Assembly (NCBI RefSeq): GCF_026314295.1
Contig: NZ_CP111108.1
Span: forward strand, 62,001-126,000
Reading direction: 5' to 3'
Source of the DNA: Caproicibacterium sp. BJN0003
GTDB taxonomy: Bacteria; Bacillota; Clostridia; Oscillospirales; Acutalibacteraceae
Length of the DNA: 64,000 nucleotides
In this document: positions 26,359 to 36,035 of the stretch, piece by piece
Layout: the number at the start of each line of letters is the position of its first letter
How positions within the stretch are numbered: the stretch's first letter is position 1
Made by a program: the position numbers and the translations under genes
The notes under the pieces: generated by a model
The model's database searches: none
The model's input: only the letters and a program-made list of their open reading frames with translations
Told to the model about the DNA's origin: nothing

Positions 26359-26387
26359 ATTATAAGTATATTCAAATATGATGTCAA
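26359..26387 (-). promoter_or_regulatory. Sigma-A promoter of the mgtA leader
   Basis: On the minus strand a perfect TTGACA (plus 26382-26387), 17 bp, and perfect TATAAT (plus 26359-26364). Transcription would start near 26352, at the first bases of the M-box. Confidence 0.9.
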
Positions 26388-26850
26388 TGGTTTTTGACAT
26401 TTTTTTAAACATTAGAAAAATTTTATACTTTTCTGTCCAAAAAGATCTCCGGCGGAAAATGGTGACTGCCGATAAGAAAGGGCTCCAAGATTGTCTAAAA
26501 GGGAGTTAATCATAATGTACAAACATTCGGGTCCTTTATTAGGTAATTATTTTTTATAAACGAGAAACAAAATGCTTTAAAAAAAATAATCAATAAATAT
26601 CATGAGAAAATTACAGCAATATTATACGAAAACCTTGAAAATAAATTTCACAAAAATCCTATATTTACTATTTATTATATAAAATATGGGCTAAATGGAA
26701 ACAAATAAACAAGGAGTTTCTTGTGAATATTCTGAAAATACTTGTTTTACCTTGTTAAAACGCGATGATATACTTTAGCCAACAAAGCAAGAATCAGGCC
26801 GGCCTCCTGCTTCTTTGGAAATAGATTCCATAATGGAGGAAGCAGATAGG
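26388..26850. other. AT-rich intergenic region between mgtA and the TRAP operon
   Basis: Apart from the micro-ORF at 26723, this stretch holds AT-rich sequence with no convincing sigma-A promoter. There is an inverted repeat GTTTTA/TAAAAC (26744-26761) and an imperfect GC-rich stem-loop at about 26775-26815 (CCAA...AAGCA/TGCTT...TTTGG around AGGCCGGCCT). The latter has no T run and could be an attenuator or operator for the downstream operon. Confidence 0.4.
26723..26758 (+). CDS. Possible 11-residue leader micro-ORF of the TRAP operon
   Basis: A GTG at 26723 stands six bases after a perfect AAGGAG and opens an 11-residue frame (MNILKILVLPC) ending at TAA 26756-26758. It lies about 90 bases before the DUF6282 gene and directly ahead of an imperfect stem-loop. 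Such a short ORF can arise by chance; only the ribosome binding site and position support it. Confidence 0.3.
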   Translation: MNILKILVLPC

Positions 26851-26851
26851 T

Positions 26852-27712
26852 GTGAAAAATTTTGATGATAAAGCAAGTGAATTAATGAAGGGAGGGTATG
26901 ATTTACATATTCATACATTACCCTCGGTGTTTCCGCGGTCGCTGGATTGCTTTCAGCTGGTAAAAGAAGCCAGCGAAGCGGGAATGAAAGGAGTTGTTTT
27001 AAAGAGCCACTATGAATCAACAGTTGCTCGTGCCATCTTGGTGAATCAGTATGGACACGCCGAAGCAAAGGCGTATGGTGCCGTTGCGTTAAATTGGCCC
27101 GTAGGGGGACTAAACGTTTACGCAGTGGAAAATGCACTCAGATTTGGAGCCAAAATTATCTGGATGCCAACACGGGATGCGGCCAACAGTTTGACTTTTG
27201 GAAATATGTCGGGAGACTTTTTTGATCGCCCAGGAATTACGATTCTTGACCAGAAAGGTCATCTTAAAAATTGTGTCTATGAGATTATGGATGTTGTTAA
27301 ACGGTATAATGCAACGTTGGCAAGTGGGCATTTAAGTCCGGAAGAATCCGTTATTCTCTGCAAAGAAGGTAGACGCAGAGGGGTTCGCATGGTTTTGACA
27401 CATCCGGAGTTTTCCCGTACGATTGTTCCGGCGGAGATTCAGGAGGAACTTGCCAAAGAAGGAGTTTTCATTGAGAAGGTTTGGCTTAATGTCGTTCAGA
27501 AATCCGTATCGATCGAGCAAATGGTGAGTACCATTCGCCGAATTGGTTCGGGCAGTGCATTTATTACAACAGATCGTGGACAAAAAGGAAGTCCGCATCC
27601 GACGATCGAAATGCATCGGTTTGTTTGTGCGCTGCTGGAACAAGGATTGAAGGATTCTGAGATCCGGGATTTAATTCATAATGTTCCGGAGGTTATTTTA
27701 GGGTTAGAGTAG
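26852..27712 (+). CDS. DUF6282 family protein, amidohydrolase/PHP-like metal-binding fold
   Basis: 286 residues. D17-L-H19-I-H21 is a metal-binding HxH motif at the end of a first beta strand, as in amidohydrolases and PHP esterases. Further probable ligands are H160 (LASGHLS), H184 (LTHPEFS) and D241 (TTDRGQKGSP). The pattern matches DUF6282. Members often sit next to transporters, and here the gene starts a TRAP transporter operon, with dctP 20 bases after its stop. A hydrolase acting on the imported compound, for example a cyclic amide or lactone, is plausible but unproven. The start is GTG at 26852; GGAGG is 12 bases upstream, so the start is not fully certain. Confidence 0.75.
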   Translation: MKNFDDKASELMKGGYDLHIHTLPSVFPRSLDCFQLVKEASEAGMKGVVLKSHYESTVARAILVNQYGHAEAKAYGAVALNWPVGGLNVYAVENALRFGAKIIWMPTRDAANSLTFGNMSGDFFDRPGITILDQKGHLKNCVYEIMDVVKRYNATLASGHLSPEESVILCKEGRRRGVRMVLTHPEFSRTIVPAEIQEELAKEGVFIEKVWLNVVQKSVSIEQMVSTIRRIGSGSAFITTDRGQKGSPHPTIEMHRFVCALLEQGLKDSEIRDLIHNVPEVILGLE

Positions 27713-27731
27713 AAATGGGGGAAAATCGAAA

Positions 27732-28739
27732 ATGAAACGTTTCATTGCCGCAGTAGTGGTATCTGCTATGGTGTTTAGTCTGGTTGGATGTGGAGAGACA
27801 AGTTCTGCTCCGAAAACAGTACTCAGCATCGGCTATACGACTGCTTCGAATCCAAATGATCCTTATGCGCTCACTGCGCAGAAGTTTAAAGAAGTTGTGG
27901 AAGAAAAAACACAGGGGCGCATTACGGTGAACGATTATCCGAGCAGTCAGCTTGGTTCGGAACCGGAAATGTGGGAAGGAATGCAGATTGGCACCTGTGA
28001 TATGGCCGTTATGACAAACGCGTATGTTTCTACTTATGTTTTGGCAAACGGCGCTTTGGATCTTCCATTTATTTTTTCCGATTCCAAACAGGCAAGAAAA
28101 ATCTTGGACGGCGATTATGGACAGAAGCTGGCAAAAAATGTAGAGAGTGCAGGGGTAACAGTTCTGGGATGGTCTGAAGGTGGGTTCCGTCAGCTGGCCA
28201 CGGGCAAAAGAAGCATTAAGGAGCCGTCCGATCTTGCGGGAATGAAAATTCGCTGCATGGAGACAAAAACATATCTTGCAGCTTATGCTGCTCTGGGGGT
28301 TAATGCGACCCCGATGGCGTGGAGCGAAGTCTTGACCGCTTTACAGCAGGGAACCATTGACGGGTGCGATGCACCATTGAGTGTGCTGTATACAAATGGA
28401 TTCCCGGATGTCAGCAAATACATCAATAATGTAAATTTGTTTTATTCCCCATTGCCGATCTGTATTTCGAGCAGAGTCTTGGAATCTTTCTCTGAAGAGG
28501 ATCAGCAGATTATTCGCGAAGCTGCACAAGAAGCCGTTGCTACCGTTCGCAAAAACAATGATGATTCTGCGGAAACGATGGAAAAGGATTTGATCTCCAA
28601 AGGAATGACCGTGGTTCCCACTAATGAGGTGGATTCAAAGGCCTTCCAGGAAGCCGCAAAGCCTGTCTATCAAAAAATGGAATCTTATATTGGCGGAACA
28701 TGGGTTTCAGATTTGGAGAAGGAAGTTGGAAGCAAATGA
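27732..28739 (+). CDS. TRAP transporter substrate-binding lipoprotein (DctP family)
   Basis: Captures an organic anion outside the cell for the DctQM permease. 335 residues with a signal peptide and lipobox LVGC (Cys20). DctP-family hallmarks follow: GYTTASNPNDPYALTAQKFKE, QLGSEPEMWEGMQIGTCDMAV, then GWSEGGFRQLATGKRSIKEPSDLAGMKIR with the Arg that normally binds the substrate carboxylate, and LQQGTIDGCDAPLS. The substrate is therefore probably a carboxylate or sugar acid; it cannot be named from sequence. GGGGGA precedes the ATG. Confidence 0.93.
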   Translation: MKRFIAAVVVSAMVFSLVGCGETSSAPKTVLSIGYTTASNPNDPYALTAQKFKEVVEEKTQGRITVNDYPSSQLGSEPEMWEGMQIGTCDMAVMTNAYVSTYVLANGALDLPFIFSDSKQARKILDGDYGQKLAKNVESAGVTVLGWSEGGFRQLATGKRSIKEPSDLAGMKIRCMETKTYLAAYAALGVNATPMAWSEVLTALQQGTIDGCDAPLSVLYTNGFPDVSKYINNVNLFYSPLPICISSRVLESFSEEDQQIIREAAQEAVATVRKNNDDSAETMEKDLISKGMTVVPTNEVDSKAFQEAAKPVYQKMESYIGGTWVSDLEKEVGSK

Positions 28740-28751
28740 TGATTTTGAAAG

Positions 28752-28789
28752 GGCTTTTGCAGGGCAGCGCAAAAATCAGAAATTCTGAT
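28752..28789 (+). repeat. Two short hairpins between dctP and dctQ
   Basis: TTTTGC/GCAAAA (28756-28774) and a perfect ATCAGAA/TTCTGAT inverted repeat (28775-28789) in the 76-base gap. Such hairpins often stabilise the upstream binding-protein mRNA so it is made in excess of the permease. Confidence 0.4.
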
Positions 28790-28815
28790 CAGAATGAGAA
28801 GGGGTGGAAATGTAA

Positions 28816-29316
28816 ATGAAAGGGTTAAAACGCGTTTCTCATAGGATTAATCAAGCGGTCAGCTATACGGGAATCGGAATGTTTGTGGTGCTTGTTTTGG
28901 CATGTGTTATGCAGGTGTTCTTCCGCTTTGTGCTGAATAATTCGCTTTCGTGGACAGAAGAATTGGCAAGATATTTATTTGTTTGGATGCATCTGATCGG
29001 CGCATCTCTTTTGATTGAGGATAACGGGCATGCGACTGTGACGGTGATTCTGGACCTTCTTCACGGCAAGGCACGCAAAGCCGTCAATATCCTAATAGAG
29101 GCAATCATTTTGATTGACGGCACTTTGATGCTTTATTCCGGAGTGATTGTATCTTATCGCTCCCGTACAAACGTCAGTACGGCCATGTCGATCCCGATGT
29201 GGGTGATCAATTTGTCGGTAGCCGTAAGCGGCGCACTTCTGATGTTTCAGGCCATTGTGCAGATTGCGGTTTATCTTTCTGATAAAGCAGAAAAGAAGGA
29301 GGGGACTGCAGAATGA
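28816..29316 (+). CDS. TRAP transporter small permease subunit (DctQ)
   Basis: 166 residues with four membrane helices. The DctQ signature VFFRFVLNNSLSWTEELARYLFVWM lies in helix 2 and its flank. It forms the small membrane subunit next to DctM. The stop overlaps the dctM start (ATGA). Confidence 0.93.
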   Translation: MKGLKRVSHRINQAVSYTGIGMFVVLVLACVMQVFFRFVLNNSLSWTEELARYLFVWMHLIGASLLIEDNGHATVTVILDLLHGKARKAVNILIEAIILIDGTLMLYSGVIVSYRSRTNVSTAMSIPMWVINLSVAVSGALLMFQAIVQIAVYLSDKAEKKEGTAE

Positions 29317-30602
29317 CACTCGTATTTATTATCTTGTTTGGACTAATGCTGGTCGGAGTTCCAGTCGCATTCGCAATTATTTCTTCCGGCGTCGCATATC
29401 TTGCCACCAATGGAATGAGTATCCTTACTCTTTCTCAGCGCTTGATTTATGGGCTGAATTCTTTTACGCTTCTGGCAGTTCCACTGTTCATTTTGGTAGG
29501 AAATCTGATGGATTTTGGCGGGATTTCCAAGCGCCTGACCGATTGGGCTAAGAGCCTTTTGGGGTGGATGCCGGGCGGACTCGGGATCGTAACGGTTTTT
29601 AGCTGTGCCATTTTTGCGGCATTGACCGGTTCCGGCCCGGCAACAGTTGCAGCAATCGGCAGTATCATGCTGCCCTCTATGCTCAAGTCCGGCTATTCCA
29701 AAGAGAGCAGCGCCGGTTTGGTTGCTGCGGCAGGTGCTCTGGGACCCATTATTCCTCCGAGTATTCCGATGATTATTTACGGCGTTACCATGAGTTTGTC
29801 CATTCCGGCGATGTTCGCTGCCGGAATTGTTCCCGGCCTTTTAATTGCAGTTGTTCTTTGTTTGGTCAATGTTTATTTTTCTTTTAAAAATCCCGAAGTT
29901 CGTAAACGGGCGGGCGAGGTAAAATTTGATTTTAAATATTCTCTTAAAATGTTCTGGAAAGCTTTGGGTGCTCTCGGATTGCCAGTTCTGATTTTAGGCG
30001 GCATTTACGGCGGGATTTTTACGCCGACTGAATCCGCTGCTGTCGGTATCGTTTATGCGCTGATCCTCGGATTTGCACTTAAGGAACTCAAAATCAAAGA
30101 CATGCCGAAAATTCTGATTTCTTCTCTTAAAACTTCCACAATGGTAAACTTTATCATTGCGGCCGCATCTTTGTTCTCTTGGGTGGTTTCCAGATCTCAG
30201 GTTGGAAAAGTGATTTCGAAAGGCTTCATCAGCATGGTTGGTGGAAACAAAAATGTTTATCTTATTTTGTTAATCCTGATCTTACTGGTTGTTGGATGCT
30301 TAATGGATAACGTGGCTGCCACATTAATCCTTGCTCCAATTTTAATCCCGATTGGCGTTTCTCTCGGATGCAATCCGCTTCATTTAGGCGTACTGTTCTG
30401 CATTTGCCTTGTAGTCGGTTTTGTAACGCCTCCGTTCGGATACAATCTTTTTACGGCTGTTTCTGTATCGGGACTTAAATTCAATCAGGTTGTCAAAGGA
30501 GTTATCCCATATGTGATAACAGAAGTGGTTTTGCTGGTACCTTTGGCATTTTTCCCAGACATTATTTTATGTTTGCCGCGTGCCATGGGATTTAGTTATT
30601 AA
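29313..30602 (+). CDS. TRAP transporter large permease subunit (DctM)
   Basis: 429-residue permease that couples Na+ influx to substrate import. It has about 12 membrane helices with repeated TRAP-specific loops: LTGSGPATVAAIGSIMLPSM, GALGPIIPPSIPMIIYGV and FGTPTESAA-like FTPTESAAVGIVYAL. A C-terminal VTPPFGYNLF follows. AAGGAGG precedes the ATG. A terminator follows at 30656. Confidence 0.95.
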   Translation: MTLVFIILFGLMLVGVPVAFAIISSGVAYLATNGMSILTLSQRLIYGLNSFTLLAVPLFILVGNLMDFGGISKRLTDWAKSLLGWMPGGLGIVTVFSCAIFAALTGSGPATVAAIGSIMLPSMLKSGYSKESSAGLVAAAGALGPIIPPSIPMIIYGVTMSLSIPAMFAAGIVPGLLIAVVLCLVNVYFSFKNPEVRKRAGEVKFDFKYSLKMFWKALGALGLPVLILGGIYGGIFTPTESAAVGIVYALILGFALKELKIKDMPKILISSLKTSTMVNFIIAAASLFSWVVSRSQVGKVISKGFISMVGGNKNVYLILLILILLVVGCLMDNVAATLILAPILIPIGVSLGCNPLHLGVLFCICLVVGFVTPPFGYNLFTAVSVSGLKFNQVVKGVIPYVITEVVLLVPLAFFPDIILCLPRAMGFSY

Positions 30603-30655
30603 AGAATTTTAAAAAGCAATCGATACAAATCATATACATATATAAAGGAATAAAA

Positions 30656-30691
30656 AGGCAGTGCCCTGTTTTTATGCAGGCACTGCTTTTT
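30656..30691 (+). terminator. Terminator of the TRAP operon
   Basis: GCAGTGCC (30658-30665) pairs with GGCACTGC (30679-30686), followed by TTTTT. Confidence 0.9.
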
Positions 30692-30825
30692 CTAAAGGAT
30701 TTCGCAGGCAAAAATCGTGACGATTTCTTATGATTGCGGATGATCAAAAATGATAGTATGATGAAATAAAGAAGTTTTATTTGCATGAATGAAAAGGAGC
30801 TAATTCATATGGAAGGGGATTCTTC

Positions 30826-31791
30826 ATGAAAACAGGATATGAAATCTTTTTGATAACGGCAGAGGAGAAAAATATTTCCCGTGCCGCAGAAAGAGCATTT
30901 GTTACCCAGCAATGTGTCAGTGACCATATCAAGCGGCTGGAAAAAGAATATGGGGTTCAACTTTTTGAACGGAGGCCGAAGTTTAAGCTGACGCCGGCAG
31001 GAGAAGTGATGCTTCAGAATGTTAGAAATATTCAGATCCTAGAAAAACGAATGAACAGTGATTTAAAAGATATGGCACATGGAGAAGTTGGAAAATTTAC
31101 ACTTGGAATCAGTACATCCCGAGCACCGGTGATTCTTCCGGCGGTTTTGTCACACTATCATGAAGCTTTTCCGAAGGTGAAAATTTCTTTTTGTATAGAG
31201 GATACGCAAGTTTTAGAGGAAAGACTGCTGCGTGGGGATATTGATCTTTTTATCGGTGTGAATACAGACCCAAATCCTGAATTTTGCATTCAAACGATTG
31301 CTTTAGATGAAATTGTGTTGGTGATTTCTTCGGAACTTCTGCATAGCTATTTTCGTGTGGAAGAGATTAAAATGATGCAGAAAGGGGTGGATATGGAAAG
31401 GTTCTGTGATGTTCCTTTTACGCTTAGTTTTAAAACAGGAAAAGTAAATCGAGTGATTCAAGAATACCTGAATGACAGAAAGCTTCAGCTAAAGGTCATG
31501 TATAATATCAGCGATAGTGAGACGCAAATCCTTCTTTGTGCAGAGGGAATCTGCGCATCACTCTGCCCCAAAATGCTGCTCACGACTGCCTATCGACATA
31601 ATCTCACCTGTAGTGAAAATAAAAAGCTTTACATGTTGCCCATTAATCATTTGGACCGAAAATTGCACATCGATCTAGTGACGCACAGCCATATGAGTCA
31701 GCCGATGTATGTTCGTGTATTTATTGAAACATTGAGAAAAGAGGTTGCGGAAATTTCCAAAAGAAATTTTTTAGCGATTGGACAAGATTAG
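30826..31791 (+). CDS. LysR-family transcriptional regulator
   Basis: 321 residues. An N-terminal winged helix-turn-helix (about 2-60: YEIFLITAEEKNISRAAERAFVTQQCVSDHIKRLE) is followed by a periplasmic-binding-like effector domain (about 90-300). It lies directly downstream of, and in the same direction as, the TRAP operon. It is therefore not divergent as classical LysR genes are, but probably controls that operon in response to its substrate (inference from position). GGAAGGGG precedes the ATG. Confidence 0.9.
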   Translation: MKTGYEIFLITAEEKNISRAAERAFVTQQCVSDHIKRLEKEYGVQLFERRPKFKLTPAGEVMLQNVRNIQILEKRMNSDLKDMAHGEVGKFTLGISTSRAPVILPAVLSHYHEAFPKVKISFCIEDTQVLEERLLRGDIDLFIGVNTDPNPEFCIQTIALDEIVLVISSELLHSYFRVEEIKMMQKGVDMERFCDVPFTLSFKTGKVNRVIQEYLNDRKLQLKVMYNISDSETQILLCAEGICASLCPKMLLTTAYRHNLTCSENKKLYMLPINHLDRKLHIDLVTHSHMSQPMYVRVFIETLRKEVAEISKRNFLAIGQD

Positions 31792-32070
31792 TTGTTTAAA
31801 AATGTAGAAAACTTAAAATACAATAGATTTTAAAAGTTAGTCAGTTTTTCATCCCATTTTTTGACGGGATCCAGAGAGCTCTTTTCGCCGCTGTTCAAAA
31901 AATATTAGAGCATTACCATAGAATAATTTCATTTCTCCTGCATTTGCACTTTATACCAATTAGAAAAATTCAGATAAATAGGCAGAGTAGAATCCGCGTG
32001 CAACTTGAGCATTTAAGAGCCCTGCACCTTTTTGTCTAGCATAAAAAATACCCCTTCCATACAAACAATT
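31792..32070. other. Intergenic stretch between the LysR gene and ilvC
   Basis: About 280 bases of AT-rich sequence with no ORF carrying a ribosome binding site. The only structure seen is a weak terminator-like element at 31998-32034. Confidence 0.5.
31998..32034 (+). terminator. Weak terminator after the LysR gene
   Basis: GTGCA (31998-32002) pairs with TGCAC (32023-32027), with CTT/AAG inside, followed by CTTTTTGT. Confidence 0.4.
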
Positions 32071-32120
32071 AAAAAAAGGAAGACTCCCAATACCAATTTG
32101 GTACAGGAGCCTTCCTTTTT
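32071..32120. terminator. Terminator of the ilv operon (bidirectional)
   Basis: AAAAAGGAAG.CTCC...ACCAA pairs with TTGGT...GGAG.CTTCCTTTTT, with T runs in both directions. Confidence 0.92.
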
Positions 32121-32158
32121 CACTTTATATAGCGAATTATGCCGCAAATTTTAAAAAA

Positions 32159-33202
<1,044 letters not shown>

Positions 33203-33245
33203 TTATAAACGGAACTCTGAAAAGAGTTGGGTTAACGTAAAAGAA

Positions 33246-33749
33246 TCAGGGATTTACTTTACTCCTTGTGATTTGAGCACCCTTTTCAATTGCGATTGCA
33301 CCGGTTCGGACAATTTCTTTAATTCCATAGGGATGTACCAAATCAATCAAAGTTTGGGTATTTTCCTGTGTATCCGAAATTTCCAAGGTCAGGCTGCTGG
33401 GCGCCACATCTATAATCCGAGCTTTCATTAGCTCAGCAATCTTCATCAGGTCGATCCGGTCCTGTGTGCGGCAATTGACCTTGATGAGAGATAACTCTCG
33501 GGAAAGAAAATTGCCGGGCGTTAACACTTTTACCTTAATAACCTGAATCAGCTTATTTAATTGTTTTTCCACCTGCTCGATGATGGATTCATCGCCGTCC
33601 ACTACGATTGTAATGCGGGAGATGGTGGAGTCTTCCGTAACGCCCACCGCAAGAGAATCAATATTGAATCCCCGCCGGGCAAAAAGGCTGACCACTTTTG
33701 AGAGCAGGCCAGGCTGGTTTTCGACCAGTACAGAAAGTGTAGATTTCAT
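33246..33749 (-). CDS. ilvN: Acetolactate synthase small (regulatory) subunit
   Basis: 167 residues. The N-terminal ACT domain (about 3-75: STLSVLVENQPGLLSKVVSLFARRGFNI) binds valine for feedback inhibition and activates the large subunit; a C-terminal domain follows. AAAGGAGGG precedes the ATG, and the gene starts 15 bases after ilvB. Confidence 0.96.
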   Translation of the reverse strand: MKSTLSVLVENQPGLLSKVVSLFARRGFNIDSLAVGVTEDSTISRITIVVDGDESIIEQVEKQLNKLIQVIKVKVLTPGNFLSRELSLIKVNCRTQDRIDLMKIAELMKARIIDVAPSSLTLEISDTQENTQTLIDLVHPYGIKEIVRTGAIAIEKGAQITRSKVNP

Positions 33750-33764
33750 TAAAACTGCCCTCCT

Positions 33765-35387
33765 TTAAATACTTGGGGTATCCGGATCAACTCGGCATAC
33801 CAAAATATAGGGATCAGGACTTTTGAGCATTCGTGCGGCGGCTTCTTTCGCTTCTCGGTTGGAAAAAGCGTATTCTGCTTTGATTCCATAGCTTTTTGCC
33901 AAAAGAACAAAATCCGGTTCGCCGCCTTTTAACTGTGTTGCAATATAGTGGCTGTGATAAAGTTTATCTTGAAATTCTTTGACCATACCAAGAGTACCAT
34001 TTTGCATGATGATAATTTTAATTGGAATTTGATACTGCATGATGGTGCCAAGTTCGCACATTGCCATCTGAAAGGAGCCGTCTCCGCAGACGGCGACAAC
34101 CTCTCGGTGAGGCTTTGCGAGTTTTGCACCGATTGCCGCTGGAATGGAATATCCCATGGTGCCAAGGCCACCGCTTGTTAGAAATCTGCCCAGCTTTACA
34201 TTAAAATTGCGTGCCGACCAAATTTGATTTTGCCCTACATCAGCGACAAGAATCGCATTTTCTTCCATCATAGAAGAAAGGTCGCGGATAAAGACCCGGG
34301 GTTCTACCGCATCCTCCCGGGGGACTCCACGGAGCGGATACTGATTTTTAAGCTCTAAGACTTCTTCTTTCCACTCTTCCGGAACCGTATCAGTGATTTC
34401 TTCTGCCATCGTGTGCAGAACACCACGGATATCGCCGACAATCGGAATATCTACCTGCATATTCTTTCCAATTTCTGCGGGGTCAATGTCAATATGAATA
34501 ATCACGGCTTTATTGGCGATTTGTTCCGGAGAACTAACAGCACGGTCCCCCACTCTTGCGCCGCATAGAATTACCAAGTCGGCTTTTTTTAGTGCCCGAT
34601 TGGCGCTTTCTCTGCCGTGGGTTCCGATCATTCCGAGATAATGATCACTATTCATCGGAATTACGCCGATCCCCATCATGGTTGCACAGACGGGAATTCC
34701 GCTGTTTGTTGCAAAGGCAATCATTTCTTCTCTGGCGCCCGAAAGCACCACGCCGCCGCCGCAGCAGAGGATGGGGCGCTTTGCTTTACCGATAGCAGTG
34801 AGCGCTTTTTTGATCTGCATAATATGTCCCTGGGTGCGGGGCTTATAACCACGGATCTGTGCTTTTTCCGGATAGTGGAAATCTTCTACCATCTGGTTTT
34901 GAATATCGGTGGGAATATCGATCAAAACGGGACCGGGACGTCCGGTAGAGGCAATATAGAATGCTTCTTTAAAGATATGGGTTAGATCATTTGCGTCTTT
35001 TACAAGATAACTGTGCTTTGTAAAACTTTCACAGGCACCGGTAATGTCGGCTTCCTGAAAAACATCGCGCCCCAAAAGCCATGAATTCACCTGGCCGGTG
35101 ATAATGATCAGTGGAATTGAATCCATATAAGCAGTTGCAATGCCGGTAATTAAATTAGTTGCACCGGGGCCGGAGGTCGCAACACAAACACCAATCTTTC
35201 CGCTGGAGCGGGCATATCCGCTGGCCTCGTGTGCCGCATTCTGTTCTTCCCGACAGAGAATATGCTGGATCTCAGATTCGAAAAGGCAATCATAAAAAGG
35301 GCAGATTGCGGCGCCCGGATAACCGAAAACAAGATTAACATTTTCTTTTTCCAGACACTTTACCATAATCTGTGCGCCGCTAAACAT
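33765..35387 (-). CDS. ilvB: Acetolactate synthase large (catalytic) subunit
   Basis: ThDP-dependent condensation of pyruvate with pyruvate or 2-ketobutyrate, the first step of branched-chain amino-acid synthesis. 540 residues: an N-terminal Pyr domain with FGYPGAAICPFYD and the catalytic Glu in REEQNAAHEASGYAR (about 46-60), a central FAD-like domain, and a C-terminal PP domain with VAVCGDGSFQMAMCELGT and GTLGMVKEFQ. An association with ilvN confirms the anabolic type. GAGGAGG precedes the ATG. The promoter-proximal terminator at 35433-35466 suggests attenuation. Confidence 0.97.
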   Translation of the reverse strand: MFSGAQIMVKCLEKENVNLVFGYPGAAICPFYDCLFESEIQHILCREEQNAAHEASGYARSSGKIGVCVATSGPGATNLITGIATAYMDSIPLIIITGQVNSWLLGRDVFQEADITGACESFTKHSYLVKDANDLTHIFKEAFYIASTGRPGPVLIDIPTDIQNQMVEDFHYPEKAQIRGYKPRTQGHIMQIKKALTAIGKAKRPILCCGGGVVLSGAREEMIAFATNSGIPVCATMMGIGVIPMNSDHYLGMIGTHGRESANRALKKADLVILCGARVGDRAVSSPEQIANKAVIIHIDIDPAEIGKNMQVDIPIVGDIRGVLHTMAEEITDTVPEEWKEEVLELKNQYPLRGVPREDAVEPRVFIRDLSSMMEENAILVADVGQNQIWSARNFNVKLGRFLTSGGLGTMGYSIPAAIGAKLAKPHREVVAVCGDGSFQMAMCELGTIMQYQIPIKIIIMQNGTLGMVKEFQDKLYHSHYIATQLKGGEPDFVLLAKSYGIKAEYAFSNREAKEAAARMLKSPDPYILVCRVDPDTPSI

Positions 35388-35432
35388 AAATATTTCCTCC
35401 TCTTTTGCTGATAAACCGCTAAAATATTCTTA

Positions 35433-35466
35433 ATAAAAAAGCCGATCCGGAGAAAGGATCGGCAAA
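35433..35466 (-). terminator. Terminator hairpin inside the ilvB leader
   Basis: GCCGATCC (35441-35448) pairs perfectly with GGATCGGC (35456-35463); the minus strand then has TTTTTT. It lies about 20 bases downstream of the predicted ilv transcription start and could be an attenuator, or the terminator of the thioesterase gene at 35585. Confidence 0.85.
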
Positions 35467-35489
35467 ACTTTTTCCGAATTTAATTAGTA

Positions 35490-35518
35490 ATTATACGATA
35501 GAATAACAAGAAGGTCAA
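35490..35518 (-). promoter_or_regulatory. Sigma-A promoter of ilvBNC
   Basis: On the minus strand TTGACC (plus 35513-35518), 17 bp, perfect TATAAT (plus 35490-35495). Confidence 0.8.
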
Positions 35519-35584
35519 TAAAAAGTTTAGCAATTTAACTCGGAAAATTTATTTTTTAAATTATTTTTTTCAAAATGGTATTTT

Positions 35585-35962
35585 TTATAGCTTGGAATCG
35601 GCTTTTTCCTGGAAACGGTTGGAAAAAACGGAAACGCGCTGATGAACTCCAGTGGCAACTTCACCTTTATTATCACTCGCAGTCAAAGAGAAATCGAAAA
35701 AGCGTCCCTCATGTTTTGTTAAAACTGCCGTTACGGTAATTTCGGCACCTAAAGGAGAGGGGGCATTGTGATTGACTGTGATGGAACAGCCGACCGTTGT
35801 GGAGCCCTCGTCCAAATATTTGGCAGCGAGATTCATGGAAGCGTTCTCAAAAAGGGCAGCCAGAGTTGGAGTGGCAAGTACCCGCAGACTGCCGGATCCA
35901 ACATTTACAGCGAGCATATCTTCGGTTACGGTTTTTGTGATGGTCAATTTTGTTTCTTGCAT
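35585..35962 (-). CDS. FlK-like hot-dog fold thioesterase
   Basis: 125 residues. The pattern GSGSLRVLATPTLAALFENA...LDEGSTTVGCSITVNHNAP...GRFFDFSLTASDNKGEVATGVHQR matches the thioesterase family that includes fluoroacetyl-CoA thioesterase FlK. The equivalents of its Thr, Glu and His catalytic residues are visible (Thr in TPT, Glu in FENA, His in VNHNAP). Most members hydrolyse unknown acyl-CoAs, so a detoxifying or CoA-recycling role is more likely than fluoroacetate. The start is the ATG at 35960-35962 behind AGGAGGG; an ATG at 35983 precedes that site. Divergent from the GNAT gene. Confidence 0.85.
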   Translation of the reverse strand: MQETKLTITKTVTEDMLAVNVGSGSLRVLATPTLAALFENASMNLAAKYLDEGSTTVGCSITVNHNAPSPLGAEITVTAVLTKHEGRFFDFSLTASDNKGEVATGVHQRVSVFSNRFQEKADSKL

Positions 35963-36035
35963 TGTAATCCCTCCTAGAATCATGTTATACTTACTATATC
36001 ATATTTTCTGAAAAAGGGACAAGGAGAACTGTAAA

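Noticed and set aside
26640-26720. Sigma-A promoter for the DUF6282-TRAP operon
   Set aside because: Several AT-rich -10-like hexamers exist but none has a convincing -35 at 16-18 bp; not listed as a feature.
35388-35520. T-box riboswitch upstream of ilvB
   Set aside because: The leader is under 100 bases and lacks the T-box sequence and specifier stems.
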